In this document: positions 9,007 through 18,305 of the stretch, piece by piece
How the letters are laid out: every line of letters starts with the position of its first letter
Numbering within the stretch: position 1 is the stretch's first letter
NCBI GenBank assembly: GCA_013359135.1
Contig: JABWCN010000032.1
Span: 1-50,869 of the forward strand
Length of the DNA stretch: 50,869 bases
Origin: Pseudobdellovibrionaceae bacterium
GTDB lineage: Bacteria > Bdellovibrionota > Bdellovibrionia > Bdellovibrionales > Bdellovibrionaceae
Direction: 5' to 3'
Notes under the pieces: generated by a model
The model's database searches: none
Seen by the model: only the letters and a program-made list of their open reading frames with translations
Told to the model about the DNA's origin: nothing
Program-made: the position numbers and the translations under genes

Positions 9007-10782
9007 ATGAGTTTATTAGTTTCTTGTCAGAATGTCAGTCATTCCTTTGGTGGAAGGACTTTGTTTGAAAATATAAGTTTTGGAATCAATGAGAAAGATA
9101 AAATAGGTCTTATTGGTCCTAATGGCGTTGGTAAATCGACTTTACTTAAGATTATCCTTAAAAAAATCAAACCAGATAAAGGTGATATTATACATAAAAC
9201 AGGTATAAGCTTTGGTTATTTAGAACAACAACCTAGTTTTGATGAAAATAAATCTTGGTTAGAAAATATTTTAGCTGTTACCGACGATTATGCCCATGCT
9301 TTTGAATGGATTTCAAGATTAAGTTTGTCTGAAATTGACGGCGAGAAAAAATTCAGTGAATTTTCTGGAGGAATGCAAAAAAGAATGGCTCTTGCTCGAG
9401 AACTTGCAAAAAATCCAGATTTTCTTTTTTTAGATGAACCGACAAATCACTTAGATATTGACTCTATTATTTGGCTTGAAGATTTTCTTGCTGAACAAAA
9501 GTTATCATTTTTGATGATAACCCATGATCGTTTATTTTTAGAAAGAACTTGTACCCAAATCTTAGATTTAGATAAGAAAAACCCTAATTATTTATTGAAT
9601 TCAAAAACAGATTTTGCAACCCACTTAGAAAATAAAAATTTATTACTGACTCAACAGAAAGCGACATTAGATAAGAAGAAGAATACTCTGACTAGAGAAA
9701 CTGAGTGGTTAAGGCGCGGTGCTCAGGCAAGACAAACGAAGCAGAAGGCTAGGATTCAAGGTCATGGAGCCTTGTCAGAAGAGGTTTTAGATCTAAAAAA
9801 TAAATTAAATATTAAAGACCTTGAGTTTGATTTTGGTGAACAAAGAGGGCCTAAAAAGCTAGTGGAATTTAAAGATTTGAACTTTGCATATGATGACAAA
9901 AAAATTTGGGATAATTTTAGCTTTATTATTTCTAGCAAATCCAGATTAGGTATTATTGGAAAAAATGGTTCAGGAAAGAGTACCCTAATGAAGTTAATTA
10001 GTGGTGAAATTGTTCCAGAAAGTGGCTTGGTCAGAGTAACTGACGGAATAAAGGTTTCTTATTTTGAACAGAACAAGGAAACTATCGATGGTAAAGTATC
10101 TTTGTTAAAAAATATATGTCCGCAAGGAGATTATGTTAATTTTCAAGGTGAATATATTTTTGCTAAGTCTTATTTAGAAAGATTTAACTTTGGTTATGAA
10201 CAAATGGATCTAGTTGCAGAGAAACTTTCCGGTGGAGAAAAAAGTCGTCTTAGATTAGCCCAACTTATGTTGACCGAAGCCCAGCTGTTATTGCTAGATG
10301 AACCAACGAATGATTTAGATTTAGAAAGCTTAATGGCTTTAGAGCAGGCCTTAGATACATTTCCTGGAGGAATTGTTTTAGTTTCTCATGATCGTTTTTT
10401 TATGGACCGTGTTTGTAATCAGATTTTGTCGATAGAAAATAAAGACTATGAAGTTTTTAGTGATTACTTTCAATGGGAGTCTTGGTTTCGCGAAAAGCAA
10501 AATGATGTTTATCAAATAGAGAAAACTGTTGAAATAAAAGAAAAGAGCTTACCCAAAAAAAAAGGACTTTCTTATAAAGAAGAACTTGAGTTTTCAAAAA
10601 TGGAAGTTACTATTTCAGAAAAAGAAAACAAATTAACTGCTTTAAAAGAGTTGATTGAAAAAGAGGAGATTCAGCGCGATAGTTTAAAGTTGAACGAGTA
10701 CTATGTGGGTATAAATCAATTAGAAAAAGAAATAGTTGATTTGTATGATCGCTGGAGCCAGCTTGAGGCTAAGAAAATTTAA
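9007..10782 (+). CDS. ABC-F family ATPase, Uup-like
   Basis: A soluble duplicated ABC ATPase of the ABC-F class, which acts on the ribosome rather than as a transporter. ABC1 has Walker A GPNGVGKST at 37-45, signature SGGMQ and DEPTNHLD. ABC2 has GKNGSGKST at 318-326, signature LSGGEKSRL and DEPTNDLD. The inter-domain linker (about 205-270) is Lys/Arg-rich (RRGAQARQTKQKAR), as in Uup/EttA-type proteins. The C-terminal coiled coil (about 500-591) is the feature that favours Uup over EttA. There are no membrane segments. It lies 43 bp after the chemoreceptor, without a good SD before its ATG. Confidence 0.9.
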   Translation: MSLLVSCQNVSHSFGGRTLFENISFGINEKDKIGLIGPNGVGKSTLLKIILKKIKPDKGDIIHKTGISFGYLEQQPSFDENKSWLENILAVTDDYAHAFEWISRLSLSEIDGEKKFSEFSGGMQKRMALARELAKNPDFLFLDEPTNHLDIDSIIWLEDFLAEQKLSFLMITHDRLFLERTCTQILDLDKKNPNYLLNSKTDFATHLENKNLLLTQQKATLDKKKNTLTRETEWLRRGAQARQTKQKARIQGHGALSEEVLDLKNKLNIKDLEFDFGEQRGPKKLVEFKDLNFAYDDKKIWDNFSFIISSKSRLGIIGKNGSGKSTLMKLISGEIVPESGLVRVTDGIKVSYFEQNKETIDGKVSLLKNICPQGDYVNFQGEYIFAKSYLERFNFGYEQMDLVAEKLSGGEKSRLRLAQLMLTEAQLLLLDEPTNDLDLESLMALEQALDTFPGGIVLVSHDRFFMDRVCNQILSIENKDYEVFSDYFQWESWFREKQNDVYQIEKTVEIKEKSLPKKKGLSYKEELEFSKMEVTISEKENKLTALKELIEKEEIQRDSLKLNEYYVGINQLEKEIVDLYDRWSQLEAKKI

Positions 10783-10866
10783 AATAATAAGCTCATGTGC
10801 CATGTATTAGAATTAAACTCACGTTTTTGTTGTAATTTCTTAATCCCTAAGTAGGAATAGGTATTT

Positions 10867-10883
10867 CAAAATGAGACATTTTG
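10867..10883. promoter_or_regulatory. Perfect inverted repeat upstream of the PAS kinase
   Basis: CAAAATG, AGA, CATTTTG: two perfect 7-bp arms with a 3-bp spacer in the 167-bp gap between the ABC-F gene and the PAS kinase. It lies about 67 bp before the kinase start. It could be an operator for a dimeric regulator. The spacer is too short and the arms too AT-rich for a good terminator. There is no independent support. Confidence 0.3.
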
Positions 10884-10949
10884 GACTAAGAAAAATTAAC
10901 ACCTAATCTAAAGATTTTTTGTCATATTATCAAAAAAATTTCCGATCTA

Positions 10950-12044
10950 ATGATAATGGACGGTAACAATAATTTTGAGCAGTTACTTCAAGTTTTGAAC
11001 TCTTCATCTTTTGTGACTATGACTGATCTCAAAGGTAAGATCATGTATGCAAATGAAAAGTTTTGTGAACTTTCGGGATATTCACAACCAGAACTCCTTG
11101 GGAAAGATCATCGTATTTTAAATTCGGGATTACACACTAAAGAGTTTTTTAAAGGTATGTGGGATAGAATTAAAGACGGTCAGGTTTGGACTGGAGAAAT
11201 ACAAAATAAGAAAAAAAATGGAGATATTTATTGGGTGCAGTCAACGATAGCCCCAATTTTTGGAATAAATAAAGAGATAATTAATTTTGTAAGTATTACC
11301 TTTGATATTACCGAAATGAAAAAAGCACAGATGACTCTCATTGAATCTAGTCGTTTGGCATCACTGGGAGAAATGGCTAGTGGAATTGCTCATGAAATCA
11401 ATAACCCATTAACGATTATTTTAGCAAGAGTATCACTTTTAAAAAGAAAATTAGAAAGAAATGACAAACCAGATGTAATTAAGGCAGACTTGGATATTAT
11501 TGAAAAAACTGTTTATAGAATCTCAAATATTGTGAGTGGTTTAAGAAATCTATCAAGAGATAATACAAAAGATCCACTAGAGGTTTTCCAATTAAAAAAG
11601 TTAATTGAGGAAACTCAAGAGTTATTTAAGCAGAAGCTAAGAAATAAAGACATAAGTTATGAGTTTTGTTGTCCTGATAATATAGAAGTCAAAGCCAAAT
11701 CATTACAATTATCCCAGGTTATGGTTAATTTAGTTAATAACAGTATTGATGCAATTGAAAAGTTAGATGAAAAGTGGATAAAAATTCTTATAGAAGAAAA
11801 AGATAATAAGTGCCAAATTTCAATAATTGATTCTGGCAAAGGAATTCCTTCAGAGATTGCGCAAAAGTTAATGACGCCATTTTATACGACCAAAGGTCCA
11901 GGTAAAGGTACTGGACTAGGCTTAAGTCTTTCAAAGAAAATGATTGAAGAGTCAAAGGGACGTTTTTTTTATGATAATTCCAAAAGTAACACAACTTTTT
12001 GTATTGAGTTGCCGATACCGAGAAAAGAAAAGATTGTTGCCTAG
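10950..12044 (+). CDS. Soluble PAS-domain sensor histidine kinase
   Basis: A cytoplasmic two-component sensor kinase of 364 residues with no membrane segment. The PAS domain (about 8-125) resembles Aer-type and PAS_9 redox sensors (DLKGKIMYANEKFCELSGY, then NKKKNGDIYWVQSTI). The HisKA H-box is SGIAHEINNPL with phospho-acceptor H148. The HATPase domain has N-box NLVNNSIDAIEK, G1 DSGKGIP and G2 GTGLGLSLSKKM. No response regulator lies beside it. The next gene, 39 bp away, is a chemoreceptor with a zinc-binding domain, so the two may be co-transcribed. The ATG at 10950 and a second in-frame ATG at 10956 are both possible starts, and neither has a strong SD. Confidence 0.88.
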   Translation: MIMDGNNNFEQLLQVLNSSSFVTMTDLKGKIMYANEKFCELSGYSQPELLGKDHRILNSGLHTKEFFKGMWDRIKDGQVWTGEIQNKKKNGDIYWVQSTIAPIFGINKEIINFVSITFDITEMKKAQMTLIESSRLASLGEMASGIAHEINNPLTIILARVSLLKRKLERNDKPDVIKADLDIIEKTVYRISNIVSGLRNLSRDNTKDPLEVFQLKKLIEETQELFKQKLRNKDISYEFCCPDNIEVKAKSLQLSQVMVNLVNNSIDAIEKLDEKWIKILIEEKDNKCQISIIDSGKGIPSEIAQKLMTPFYTTKGPGKGTGLGLSLSKKMIEESKGRFFYDNSKSNTTFCIELPIPRKEKIVA

Positions 12045-12083
12045 ATCATTTTATTATTTTTAGGTTTCAGATGGAGCATAAGT

Positions 12084-13541
12084 ATGAAGAAAGTTATACC
12101 ACTAGTTTTTGTAGGCTTAGTTTTTTTTGAAGAATTTTTCTATCCTTCTAAAAATTTATTAATATCTGCGATCGTTTTGTTTACGCTTTCTTATTTATGG
12201 TTGATTTTTGGTCAAGATTTAAATGGCAGGAAGCAATTACAAAATTCTTTTTCCAATTTAAAATTAGAGTTTGATAAGTTTAAAGATTCAGCAATTGATC
12301 TTTTTGGGAATAGTGAAAAGCTTAAGAAAGAAATACATAATGAACACCTTTCAATTCAAGATTCCTCTGCTGCCGTTGTTGAAATCTCTAGTATGTCAGA
12401 AAAAACAGCTGAAAGTGCTAAAAACTTAGAGGTTAATTCTAAAAATTTAGAAAATACAATTAATAATGGCGAGACAGAGATTAACAACCTATCGAATTTA
12501 TTGGATTTAATAAAAAAGGATAGTGATGCTCTTAAAGAAGTGGTATTCTCCTCGTTGAATAACTTAAAACAAATTCAAGATGAAATGAGCCAAATAAAAA
12601 ATAAAACAAGCCTTATTAATGAGATTGTTTTTCAGACAAAACTACTTTCTTTTAATGCTTCTGTTGAAGCTGCTAGGGCTGGTGAGTATGGGAAAGGCTT
12701 TTCTGTAGTAGCCTCAGAGATAGAGAAGCTATCCAAAAGTAGTGGTTCCGCGGCTCAAGAAATAGAGGTTATTCTAAGTCAAAGTCAGACAAATGCTCAG
12801 GAGATTATTAAAAGTATCAGTGCTAATTTAGAAAAAGCCACAAATGATATTATTGAAAATTTAAAAAATGCTTTTGATAAAAATACTCATGTAGTTGAAA
12901 ACTTTAATTTTCAAAAGAAGTTAGTTAGTCAAAATCTTGTGCTTTCCGAAGAAATTTTAAATGCAACTCAAGAGCAAAGTCTTGGAGTAAAACAGATTTC
13001 GCAAAGTCTAAATGAATTAATGAGTTCTTCAAAAAGTATTAGTCAAGTTTCCGAAGTTACCTATACTACGTCACAGTCCATTGCAAATGGATCAGAAGAT
13101 ATCAGTAAAAATATTATTGAGTTAAGCCAACAGTTACACTTAAAGGTAAAAGAGCAAGTTAAACAATTTGATTTTAAATCGGCAATTAAAGCTCACCAAG
13201 ACTGGAAAATGAAACTATTAAATTACAAGCAAAATCCAGATGGAACCCTTAACTCAACGCATGTTTGTAAAGATAACCAATGCGCTCTTGGGAAATGGAT
13301 TTATAATGACGGTGCTCAGTATCGACAATTGTTACCTAGTGAGTACGAGGCACTTAGAGCGTCACACGCTGAATTTCATAAGATAGCGGGTAAAGTTATT
13401 GACTTAATTCATCAAAAAAATGAGTTACAAGTTGAAAAATTGCTAAATCCAGTAGGCGAATTTTCAGTTAGATCAGAAAAAACGGTTGAACTTATTCAGG
13501 ATATAGAAGAGAAAATTTCAAAAGTTTCTGCTGTTGGATAA
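12084..13541 (+). CDS. Methyl-accepting chemotaxis protein with C-terminal CZB zinc-binding domain
   Basis: A membrane-anchored chemoreceptor without a periplasmic sensor domain. Two closely spaced hydrophobic segments (about 4-20 and 24-43) form a hairpin anchor. The signalling domain follows, with tip [18 protein letters not shown] at 184-201. The C-terminal 110 residues are a chemoreceptor zinc-binding (CZB) domain, with the four expected ligands H371, C400 (in CALGKW), H428 and H432. CZB domains in other bacteria bind zinc and sense zinc availability or hypochlorous acid through the Cys. Sensing is therefore expected in the cytoplasm. The ATG is preceded by GGAG about eight bases away. 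The signalling tip closely matches that of the other chemoreceptor at 7383. Confidence 0.9.
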   Translation: MKKVIPLVFVGLVFFEEFFYPSKNLLISAIVLFTLSYLWLIFGQDLNGRKQLQNSFSNLKLEFDKFKDSAIDLFGNSEKLKKEIHNEHLSIQDSSAAVVEISSMSEKTAESAKNLEVNSKNLENTINNGETEINNLSNLLDLIKKDSDALKEVVFSSLNNLKQIQDEMSQIKNKTSLINEIVFQTKLLSFNASVEAARAGEYGKGFSVVASEIEKLSKSSGSAAQEIEVILSQSQTNAQEIIKSISANLEKATNDIIENLKNAFDKNTHVVENFNFQKKLVSQNLVLSEEILNATQEQSLGVKQISQSLNELMSSSKSISQVSEVTYTTSQSIANGSEDISKNIIELSQQLHLKVKEQVKQFDFKSAIKAHQDWKMKLLNYKQNPDGTLNSTHVCKDNQCALGKWIYNDGAQYRQLLPSEYEALRASHAEFHKIAGKVIDLIHQKNELQVEKLLNPVGEFSVRSEKTVELIQDIEEKISKVSAVG

Positions 13542-13620
13542 CGCACTAAATTGAAGATTTATAAGTATTCAAATATGTAGTTGCTTGGGTGAACAAACAG
13601 GGATTAATCTTGAATTACTT

Positions 13621-14634
13621 ATGAAAAAAAATCTGGTTATCCCACTGCTAGTTGGTTTATTGCTAAATCAGTCAACAGCAAATGCTATTTCAGAAAATTT
13701 ATTAAACTCTAATACCAGTTTTGCTTTAAGTCACTGGTTTGAATCTCATTTTACAAAACAATCATTTAAAACCAAAGAAGGTGTGAATTTAGTTTACAAG
13801 AAATTAACAATTTCAAATCCAAAAGGGGCTTTATTTTTTATTCATGGTAAGTCTGAATTTTCCTATAAGTACGCAGAGTTGTTTTTTGATATTTCTAACT
13901 GGGGTTACGATATTTATTTTATGGATCAACGTGGCTTTGGAGAATCTGACAGACTAAGTGATAAAACACAAAAAGCTTATGTAGATAATTTTGGAAAATA
14001 TGTAGATGACTATGATTCTTTTATAAAAAAAGAGCTTTTAAATAAAAAATATACAAAAAAAATATTGATAACTCACTCTATGGGAGGAGCTGTTGCTTTG
14101 GGTATTCTTGAAAGGTATCCAAATTTATTCAATAAAGTATTTATGAGTGCTCCTATGTTTAAGATAAATACTTTGAGCTATTCTGATAGTCAGGTAATTT
14201 TATTTTTAACTAGCCTCATGTTACTTGGAAAGGCTAAAGAATCACTGCCAACGATTAAGGAAATTCCAAAAATTGGAGGTAAAGAGTATCAACTGACATC
14301 ATCTAAAATAAGATTTTCATCTTACCTGGAGCTCATAAAAAGAAGGCCTGAACTTATGGCAGGAGGGGCGACGATTGGATGGTCTTTTGAAGCTTTGAAC
14401 TATATCTGGGACTTAAGAAGAAGATCTATAAACACACTGACAACTCCTATACTTATTTTACAGGCAGGAAGGGATGTTGTTGTTGACTTTCGTGGTCAAG
14501 ATGAGATCTGTCAAAATAATCCAGGATATTGTAAGATCATAAAGTTTCCAGAATCTTATCATGAATTATTTTTTGAGAAAGATGAAATTCGTAATCAAGT
14601 TATAAAAATATTGTATGACTACGTGGAAAGTTGA
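13621..14634 (+). CDS. Exported alpha/beta hydrolase, lysophospholipase/monoacylglycerol lipase-like
   Basis: A serine hydrolase of the PldB/MGL type (Hydrolase_4), probably acting on lysophospholipids or monoglycerides. It opens with a signal peptide (MKKNLVIPLLVGLLLNQ, cleavage after TANA). The fold landmarks are the HG oxyanion motif in FFIHGKSE, MDQRGFGESD, the nucleophile elbow THSMGG with the catalytic Ser, GRDVVVD for the Asp, and ESYHELFFE for the catalytic His. The frame extends upstream to a TTG at 13585, but that would bury the signal peptide, so I start at the ATG at 13621. It ends before a strong hairpin shared with the convergent operon. Confidence 0.85.
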   Translation: MKKNLVIPLLVGLLLNQSTANAISENLLNSNTSFALSHWFESHFTKQSFKTKEGVNLVYKKLTISNPKGALFFIHGKSEFSYKYAELFFDISNWGYDIYFMDQRGFGESDRLSDKTQKAYVDNFGKYVDDYDSFIKKELLNKKYTKKILITHSMGGAVALGILERYPNLFNKVFMSAPMFKINTLSYSDSQVILFLTSLMLLGKAKESLPTIKEIPKIGGKEYQLTSSKIRFSSYLELIKRRPELMAGGATIGWSFEALNYIWDLRRRSINTLTTPILILQAGRDVVVDFRGQDEICQNNPGYCKIIKFPESYHELFFEKDEIRNQVIKILYDYVES

Positions 14635-14642
14635 TATTAAAG

Positions 14643-14681
14643 ATAAACGAGCAAACTCAAGATTTGAGATTGTTCGTTTAT
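14643..14681. terminator. Hairpin between convergent genes, probable bidirectional terminator
   Basis: ATAAACGAGCAAACTCAA pairs with TTTGAGATTGTTCGTTTAT across a very short loop. The stem is about 18 bp with one G-U wobble and one A-A mismatch. It lies in the 87-bp gap between the hydrolase (+) and the end of the long - strand operon. The T-tracts on either side are weak. Confidence 0.6.
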
Positions 14682-14721
14682 AGAAAATTTAACTTTAAGA
14701 CAAACTTCGATTCGAGCGATT

Positions 14722-15381
14722 TTACTCTCTAAGATCACTCATGTTTTTATAATTATCATAAGTTTTTTGCTGTTTTTCAATTTCCTTATTCCAGCGAGAG
14801 ATTTCACCTTCATAGCCTTTTTTCTTATTTTTCCATTCATTCTCTTGAATTGAAATATTCTTAACTTTTTCCATAACTTGTTTTTCTTGGTCCTTAAGAT
14901 TCTCTAAGCGTGTATTCCAAAGCTTTTTTTCTTCTTGAATTTGAACAGTTTGTAAATCGTAATCTTTTAAGTTTTGTTCGCGCTTTTTTTGATTTTCTTT
15001 AATTTTTAAAATGAGTTCCTCTAAGTCTTTTATCTTTTTATCCTCTAAAGAGATTTTATTTTTTTCGTCAGCAATCGAATTGTTAATTTCTTTTTCATTT
15101 TGTTCGACTTTTTTTAACGAAGCAATATTTTCTTTAACTTGAGAACTAACTAATTTTTTTTGTTCATCAACTTCTTTTTTAGCTTTGAATACCTCTTGTA
15201 TATTTTTTTCAACTAAAGAAAGATTATTCTTGTAATCTTGGAGATTCAGCTTTGAATTTTCAATATTCGATTTAATTTTTTCTAAACTTTGCTCAGATTT
15301 TAATTTATTTTGAGCTTTTACGATGTTAGGTAAATTTACTAGTCCAATCACAAGACACATAAGTGATATTATTTTTTTCAT
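14722..15381 (-). CDS. Periplasmic coiled-coil protein, last gene of the Glt-like operon
   Basis: A 219-residue exported protein, almost wholly predicted coiled coil. The signal peptide is MKKIISLMCLVIGLVNLPNI, with cleavage near VKAQ. From residue 28 to the end it is Lys/Glu/Gln/Asn-rich with heptad-like spacing (SLEKIKSNIENSKLNLQDY and similar repeats). The open frame continues upstream into the end of the neighbouring gene. The ATG at 15381 has AGGAG about six bases before it and starts the signal peptide, so I take that start. It lies eight bp after the TPR/coiled-coil gene and is almost certainly co-transcribed. It may form a periplasmic filament or strut with that neighbour. No family recognised. 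Confidence 0.75.
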   Translation of the reverse strand: MKKIISLMCLVIGLVNLPNIVKAQNKLKSEQSLEKIKSNIENSKLNLQDYKNNLSLVEKNIQEVFKAKKEVDEQKKLVSSQVKENIASLKKVEQNEKEINNSIADEKNKISLEDKKIKDLEELILKIKENQKKREQNLKDYDLQTVQIQEEKKLWNTRLENLKDQEKQVMEKVKNISIQENEWKNKKKGYEGEISRWNKEIEKQQKTYDNYKNMSDLRE

Positions 15382-15389
15382 AAATGCTC

Positions 15390-17459
15390 CTATTCCTCTT
15401 CCTTGGGACAAACATTTTCTAAAGACGATCTGAAATGACCTATTTCGTCTTCCCAAATTTCTCCTTTAAAATTCCATTTAACTTTTTTATCTTTCTCTTT
15501 AGATAATGCTGCTATTTTTTCAGCTTGTAAATGAGTATCATTATTTTTAGTGTCTTGACTGACAGTTTGAAAACGTAAGTGCTCACCAGCCCCAGAATAT
15601 ACTTCGTATTGCAATAATTCATTTTGATCCAGTAATTCTTTTAATTCTGATTTTAAACTAATCATTCTGTTTTTTAAGGCTTGGCCAGCTTTTTCTCGAT
15701 GAGTTTGTTTTTCCGTGTCGATTCTTTTGAATGCTATTTCTCTGATTGGTTTAATATTTTCTCTTGAATTCTTGATCGATTGTTGCTGGAACTTGAAGCT
15801 TTGTGTCTTTTTTGCAATTAAAGCTTCTTGCTCTTTGAGTACTGCTTGATTTTTTTTGGGATCACCAAGTGCTTGCTTAATTAAAGCTAGTTCCTTATTA
15901 AGATCTGCTTGTTTTTGTATCAAGTCTTTTTCTCTTTGAATTAGCTTTAAAGTCACTTGGTTAAATTGAGTAATTTCATCTTCAAGTTTATTGATCTCTT
16001 TTTGAATAGAAACAAAACTAGGGTGTCTTGCTAGCTCCAAAATGAAAGATCTTGGTAATCCATCAACTTCTTTTAGTTCAGGATTTTTTAGCCAAGTTTT
16101 AATTGTGCTGTAGTAATCTATATTTTTTTCAAATTTAGTAGTGTAGGCATCAAGGCGACCATAATAAGGTGCATACTTTCTTCCAAGAGCAGTGAGTACC
16201 TGAAGACTATCACCAAATTGGCAAAGATTCATGTAACTAATTGTTCTAACCACGTAGGACTCTGGATTATAGGCATTTTTAAAAAAATCAGTGTGAAGTG
16301 AAAACATATTCCCTGCAGCTCCAACATAATCTTTAACTAAAATTTGAGTCCAAGCTTGTTCCACCATAGCTTGAAGCCAAAGAGGATGATCTTTATCAAC
16401 TTGTAAATAAAGTTCAGATGCCTCTTTATACATTTGCTTTTGAAAATAAATTCTAGCTAAGGTTAAGCTAGCTAGAGTCTTGAGTTTTCCAAGATTGATT
16501 TTACTAACAAGAAGTTCCTCGAGTAGGCCCCTGGCGTCATCAACCTTAGCTTGCCTATAGGAAGAAATAGCTTTGATAAATTTGGCTTCCCAAAAATACT
16601 CTGATTTTTCTGTGATGAAACCCAAAGCTTCCTCAACAATGTCTAGCTTTCCGGCTTCAAGAAAGTATTTTGCTCTATAGAAGTTATATTTATCTTTATA
16701 AGAAAGATCAAAATCTTCTTTGCTTGTGTAAGGGTCTATTTCTTGAATATCAGCAATTTCTAACTTGTCAATGCCTTCAGTTAGAGCATCCAGAGTTTCT
16801 TTTTTTAGTTCGGAGTTCTTGGAATTTTTTAAAATTTTTAGCATTGATTCTTTAAACTCAGATAGTAGGTTAAGTTTAAATGCAGCAATTCCATAAAAAT
16901 AATATGCCTCTAAAGAAAATTCTTTATCCTTCAAGAGTTCAGCAAATATGGCTAAAGCCATTTCATTATTTTTAATGGATTCAAGATAGATTTGCCCTTC
17001 AAGCAGACGATACTGCTGGTCTTTGAAAACTATAAGATCTTTAGTTTGTAATTGAGAATCATTAATTTTTGCTTGATAAGTATCACTTAAGGGATCGACT
17101 TTTGGTATCAGCGTCAGAGTTTTTTGGCTAGCAAAAGGTTTTGCAGCAGAAGCTTCAGTTAAATTCCATTTCTTTTTATCTATTTCAATCATCTTTGGAG
17201 AGGGCAATTTATTTATCTGTGCTGAAACTTTTGGTTTCTCTGGTATAAGCAATTCTTTGGGCTCATATTGCAAGCTAGCCTCAAGGCCGATATCAAGCCT
17301 TGGAGTGTCCTTCTTTTTTTGAAAGTCATAGGCCGGAACTTTAGATTGCTTTAGTTTTAAATTACGTCCAGGCATTTTAGCTTCAGAGTTTTTAATAAAT
17401 TGTGACCAACTTGGATGGTAAAATAAAAGTATTATAAATACTAAATTGATGGTTTTCAT
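15390..17459 (-). CDS. Exported TPR/coiled-coil protein of the Glt-like operon
   Basis: A 689-residue periplasmic protein. The signal peptide is MKTINLVFIILLFYHPSWSQ. A Pro/Lys-rich linker runs to about residue 140. Helical repeats of TPR type (about 145-420) include segments such as AYYFYGIAAFKLNLLSEFKE and AKFIKAISSYRQAKVDDARG. A long coiled coil follows (about 485-640) before a short acidic end. TPR proteins of this kind (AglT/GltE and AgmU/GltD in Myxococcus) belong to the gliding machinery. I cannot say which one this corresponds to. The start has AAAGGAA upstream. It sits 17 bp downstream of the barrel gene and eight bp before the coiled-coil gene. Confidence 0.8.
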   Translation of the reverse strand: MKTINLVFIILLFYHPSWSQFIKNSEAKMPGRNLKLKQSKVPAYDFQKKKDTPRLDIGLEASLQYEPKELLIPEKPKVSAQINKLPSPKMIEIDKKKWNLTEASAAKPFASQKTLTLIPKVDPLSDTYQAKINDSQLQTKDLIVFKDQQYRLLEGQIYLESIKNNEMALAIFAELLKDKEFSLEAYYFYGIAAFKLNLLSEFKESMLKILKNSKNSELKKETLDALTEGIDKLEIADIQEIDPYTSKEDFDLSYKDKYNFYRAKYFLEAGKLDIVEEALGFITEKSEYFWEAKFIKAISSYRQAKVDDARGLLEELLVSKINLGKLKTLASLTLARIYFQKQMYKEASELYLQVDKDHPLWLQAMVEQAWTQILVKDYVGAAGNMFSLHTDFFKNAYNPESYVVRTISYMNLCQFGDSLQVLTALGRKYAPYYGRLDAYTTKFEKNIDYYSTIKTWLKNPELKEVDGLPRSFILELARHPSFVSIQKEINKLEDEITQFNQVTLKLIQREKDLIQKQADLNKELALIKQALGDPKKNQAVLKEQEALIAKKTQSFKFQQQSIKNSRENIKPIREIAFKRIDTEKQTHREKAGQALKNRMISLKSELKELLDQNELLQYEVYSGAGEHLRFQTVSQDTKNNDTHLQAEKIAALSKEKDKKVKWNFKGEIWEDEIGHFRSSLENVCPKEEE

Positions 17460-17476
17460 TAACTATTCCTTTAGTT

Positions 17477-18283
17477 TTATTTCCAAAAAGTGACACCTAT
17501 TTGAAAGGCGGTGTCATTGATTAATTTATTCCCTATTGAAGTCTTATTGGTAGAGTCAATACGATCTTCATTAGTATATCTGTTAATTAGATCAATTCTT
17601 ACAGCCCAGTGTTCTGAAAGGAAAAATTGCTGCATAATAGAGAAAGCATAATGGCTACTAGACTTACTTGCTTTGTTTATTTTATCAATACTAGCTCCTG
17701 CAGTGCAACCCTCGGCCAGTGTACATGAGTTTTCTTCGTAGTTGGTTTGCCCAAGGCCTAATCCAATTCCCATATCAAAGTAGATGATTTTTTTATCAAG
17801 TAGACTCATTTTTGCATAAATTGGCACGAAGTAAGCCATGATTGAATTTGCTGATTTAAACGTATTATGATTGGGAAGAACTCCATATCTATTTCTGAAG
17901 TAATCTACAGTATCATTAAATTTAAAGTTAGCATTTACGGTTGAAACTTCAAAGCCCCAGCGTTCGTTTAAAAAATAACCGAAATTGATACCCATCAAAG
18001 ATCCAACAGCATTGGGGTCATTGAAAGGAATACCATAACTTCCAGTTAGAAAAAATCTTTTTTCTTTTTGAAAAGCTCTATTTTGAATAACAGTGAAGTC
18101 ATCGTCTTTTGCTGACCAATATTTTTGTTCTAATTTTTGTATATCAAGTTTGTCTGAGTCATTACTCTCAAATTTTTTAGTTTCATCTGGTTTATTAGTG
18201 TCTTTTGAGTTTTGTGCAAAACTACTAAAACCTATTAATAACAATAATAATAAAGACAAGGCTTTTTTTTCTGTGGTTAACAT
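17477..18283 (-). CDS. Outer-membrane beta-barrel protein of the Glt-like operon
   Basis: A 268-residue predicted outer-membrane barrel. The signal peptide is MLTTEKKALSLLLLLLIGF, with cleavage after FAQ. A charged linker (about 25-60, rich in Lys/Asp/Glu) precedes alternating amphipathic strands such as RFFLTGSYGIPF, MGINFGYFLNERWGFEVSTV and IIYFDMGIGLGLGQTNYE. The last strand ends FQIGVTFWK, an aromatic-rich terminus typical of barrels. The frame is open further upstream, but GGGAGG lies five bases before the ATG at 18283 and fixes the start. It follows the FHA/TonB-like gene at 22 bp, the same neighbourhood as gltG-gltH in Myxococcus, so a GltH-like role is a reasonable inference. Confidence 0.8.
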   Translation of the reverse strand: MLTTEKKALSLLLLLLIGFSSFAQNSKDTNKPDETKKFESNDSDKLDIQKLEQKYWSAKDDDFTVIQNRAFQKEKRFFLTGSYGIPFNDPNAVGSLMGINFGYFLNERWGFEVSTVNANFKFNDTVDYFRNRYGVLPNHNTFKSANSIMAYFVPIYAKMSLLDKKIIYFDMGIGLGLGQTNYEENSCTLAEGCTAGASIDKINKASKSSSHYAFSIMQQFFLSEHWAVRIDLINRYTNEDRIDSTNKTSIGNKLINDTAFQIGVTFWK

Positions 18284-18305
18284 ATTCCTCCCTAAATTCA
18301 TCGAC

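Noticed and set aside
13585-13620. N-terminal extension of the alpha/beta hydrolase from a TTG
   Set aside because: It would place 12 residues in front of a clean signal peptide.
15382-15456. N-terminal extension of the coiled-coil protein into the upstream gene
   Set aside because: AGGAG and a signal peptide mark the ATG at 15381.
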